NCBI GenBank assembly: GCA_026418115.1
Contig: JAOABY010000007.1
Coordinates: 1-61,966, forward strand
Origin: Spirochaetaceae bacterium
GTDB lineage: Bacteria; Spirochaetota; Spirochaetia; Treponematales; Rectinemataceae
Length of the DNA stretch: 61,966 nt
Reading direction: 5' to 3'
Position 1 is the first letter of the stretch, and each line of letters starts with the position of its first letter. The notes below the pieces were generated by a model. That model ran no database searches. It was not told the origin of the DNA and saw only the letters and a program-made list of their open reading frames with translations. Positions 61,490-61,966 of the stretch are shown in pieces. The position numbers and the translations under genes were made by a program.

Positions 61490-61542
61490 GAAGGCCTCCC
61501 GATGGCATGCAGCGCGGTGCAGGCTGCAGAACAAGGCTGTGT

Positions 61543-61966
61543 TCAATCGATGATATCAAATTCAGAAAGTTTTGCCAGCAGCGCCGCCATGTCCGGTACC
61601 TCGAATTTCCGGTAGACTCTCGCCAGCGTATTCCGTACGGTCGAATCGCTCACTCCATAGAGGGCTGCAATCTCCTTGACACTGAGTCGCTGGAGGAGAG
61701 CCTTGAGATACAGCATCTCGGTCTTGGCCAGATGGAATTCGCTCAGTGACAACACAGCTCTTCTGGTGGTCACCAGCAGATGGAAACGATCACGAAAGGC
61801 GAGCGTGACGAACATGAAGAATGCGATGACGAGCGCGATGGGTGTGAACAGTTCCTGGAGCGGAATACGTGCCGTTATGCTGATCAGCACAATACTGAGA
61901 GCATAGTAGCCGATGAGGATACTGATCTTGATGCCAGCACATCGCTTGAAGTACTCAAGCCTGTAC
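61543..61966 (-). CDS. Membrane-associated LuxR-family regulator, C-terminal part (5' end outside window)
   Basis: The minus-strand frame is open from the window edge (last complete codon starts at 61965) to the stop at 61543, giving 140 residues. They begin with a cytosolic-looking segment, then two hydrophobic helices (LIGYYALSIVLISI, FTPIALVIAFFMFVTLAF), then a short linker and a LuxR helix-turn-helix (LSVKEIAALYGVSDSTVRNTLARVYRKF). Membrane-anchored LuxR regulators are common in spirochaetes. The rest of the gene lies to the right. Confidence 0.85.
   Translation of the reverse strand, partial: YRLEYFKRCAGIKISILIGYYALSIVLISITARIPLQELFTPIALVIAFFMFVTLAFRDRFHLLVTTRRAVLSLSEFHLAKTEMLYLKALLQRLSVKEIAALYGVSDSTVRNTLARVYRKFEVPDMAALLAKLSEFDIID

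Overview
The window looks like chromosomal DNA of an anaerobic, sodium-using Gram-negative-type bacterium, most likely a spirochaete (Spirochaetota). This assignment is inference. It rests on the two large lipoproteins, an MFS-HEAT fusion, a membrane-bound LuxR protein, a tungsten-type aldehyde oxidoreductase, citrate lyase, and many TRAP/TTT carboxylate transporters with no respiratory genes. About 60 protein genes are packed tightly, mostly in long operons. I saw no rRNA, tRNA, CRISPR array, insertion sequence or prophage.

Region 1 (1-7585, + strand) is an L-ascorbate-type operon: a ribose-family ABC transporter (binding protein cut by the window edge, ATPase, two permeases) followed by ulaG, ulaD, ulaE and ulaF. 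Region 2 (7570-11883, - strand) is a seven-gene Mrp/MBH-type cation antiporter module in the order E-F-G-MbhD-(MbhE+B)-C-D, with neither full MrpA nor hydrogenase genes. Region 3 (12043-15808) holds a TAXI-type TRAP transporter and a secreted DUF3108-like protein. Region 4 (16018-24317, + strand) is a surface-protein block: an M30-like metallopeptidase lipoprotein with a 15-glycine linker, a related lipoprotein gene broken by an in-frame TAA, an SLH/metallo-beta-lactamase protein and a secreted alpha/beta-hydrolase esterase.

Region 5 (24353-38568, - strand) is a compact run of 16 genes that starts with a GntR/FadR regulator: RraA-like aldolase, Ldh-family oxidoreductase, aldehyde ferredoxin oxidoreductase, SDR, cupin, creatininase-like hydrolase, TRAP DctPQM, two TIM-barrel isomerases, zinc dehydrogenase, M24 hydrolase and two type II 3-dehydroquinate dehydratases. 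Its promoter carries three adjoining 11-bp TATC-type repeats. Near-identical 11-mers sit at the promoter of the SLH/metallo-beta-lactamase and esterase genes. My main inference is that both blocks form one regulon: surface enzymes release an esterified hydroxy-acid (a quinate or chlorogenate-like substrate is one possibility), TRAP imports it, and the operon degrades it. The last two genes are paralogues that have lost catalytic residues.

Region 6 (38727-51699) is a citrate-fermentation block: LysR regulator, tripartite tricarboxylate transporter tctCBA, then citX-citG-citD-citE-citF-citC, a WYL regulator, a class V aminotransferase and an archaeal-type GAPDH homologue with altered active-site motifs. 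Region 7 (51696-61966) is general housekeeping: a CPA2 antiporter with a PtsN-like tail, RluA, DUF72, YggT and YhbY proteins, MFS-HEAT, MATE, MazG and part of a LuxR regulator. All four binding-protein genes are followed by strong stem-loops before their permease genes.
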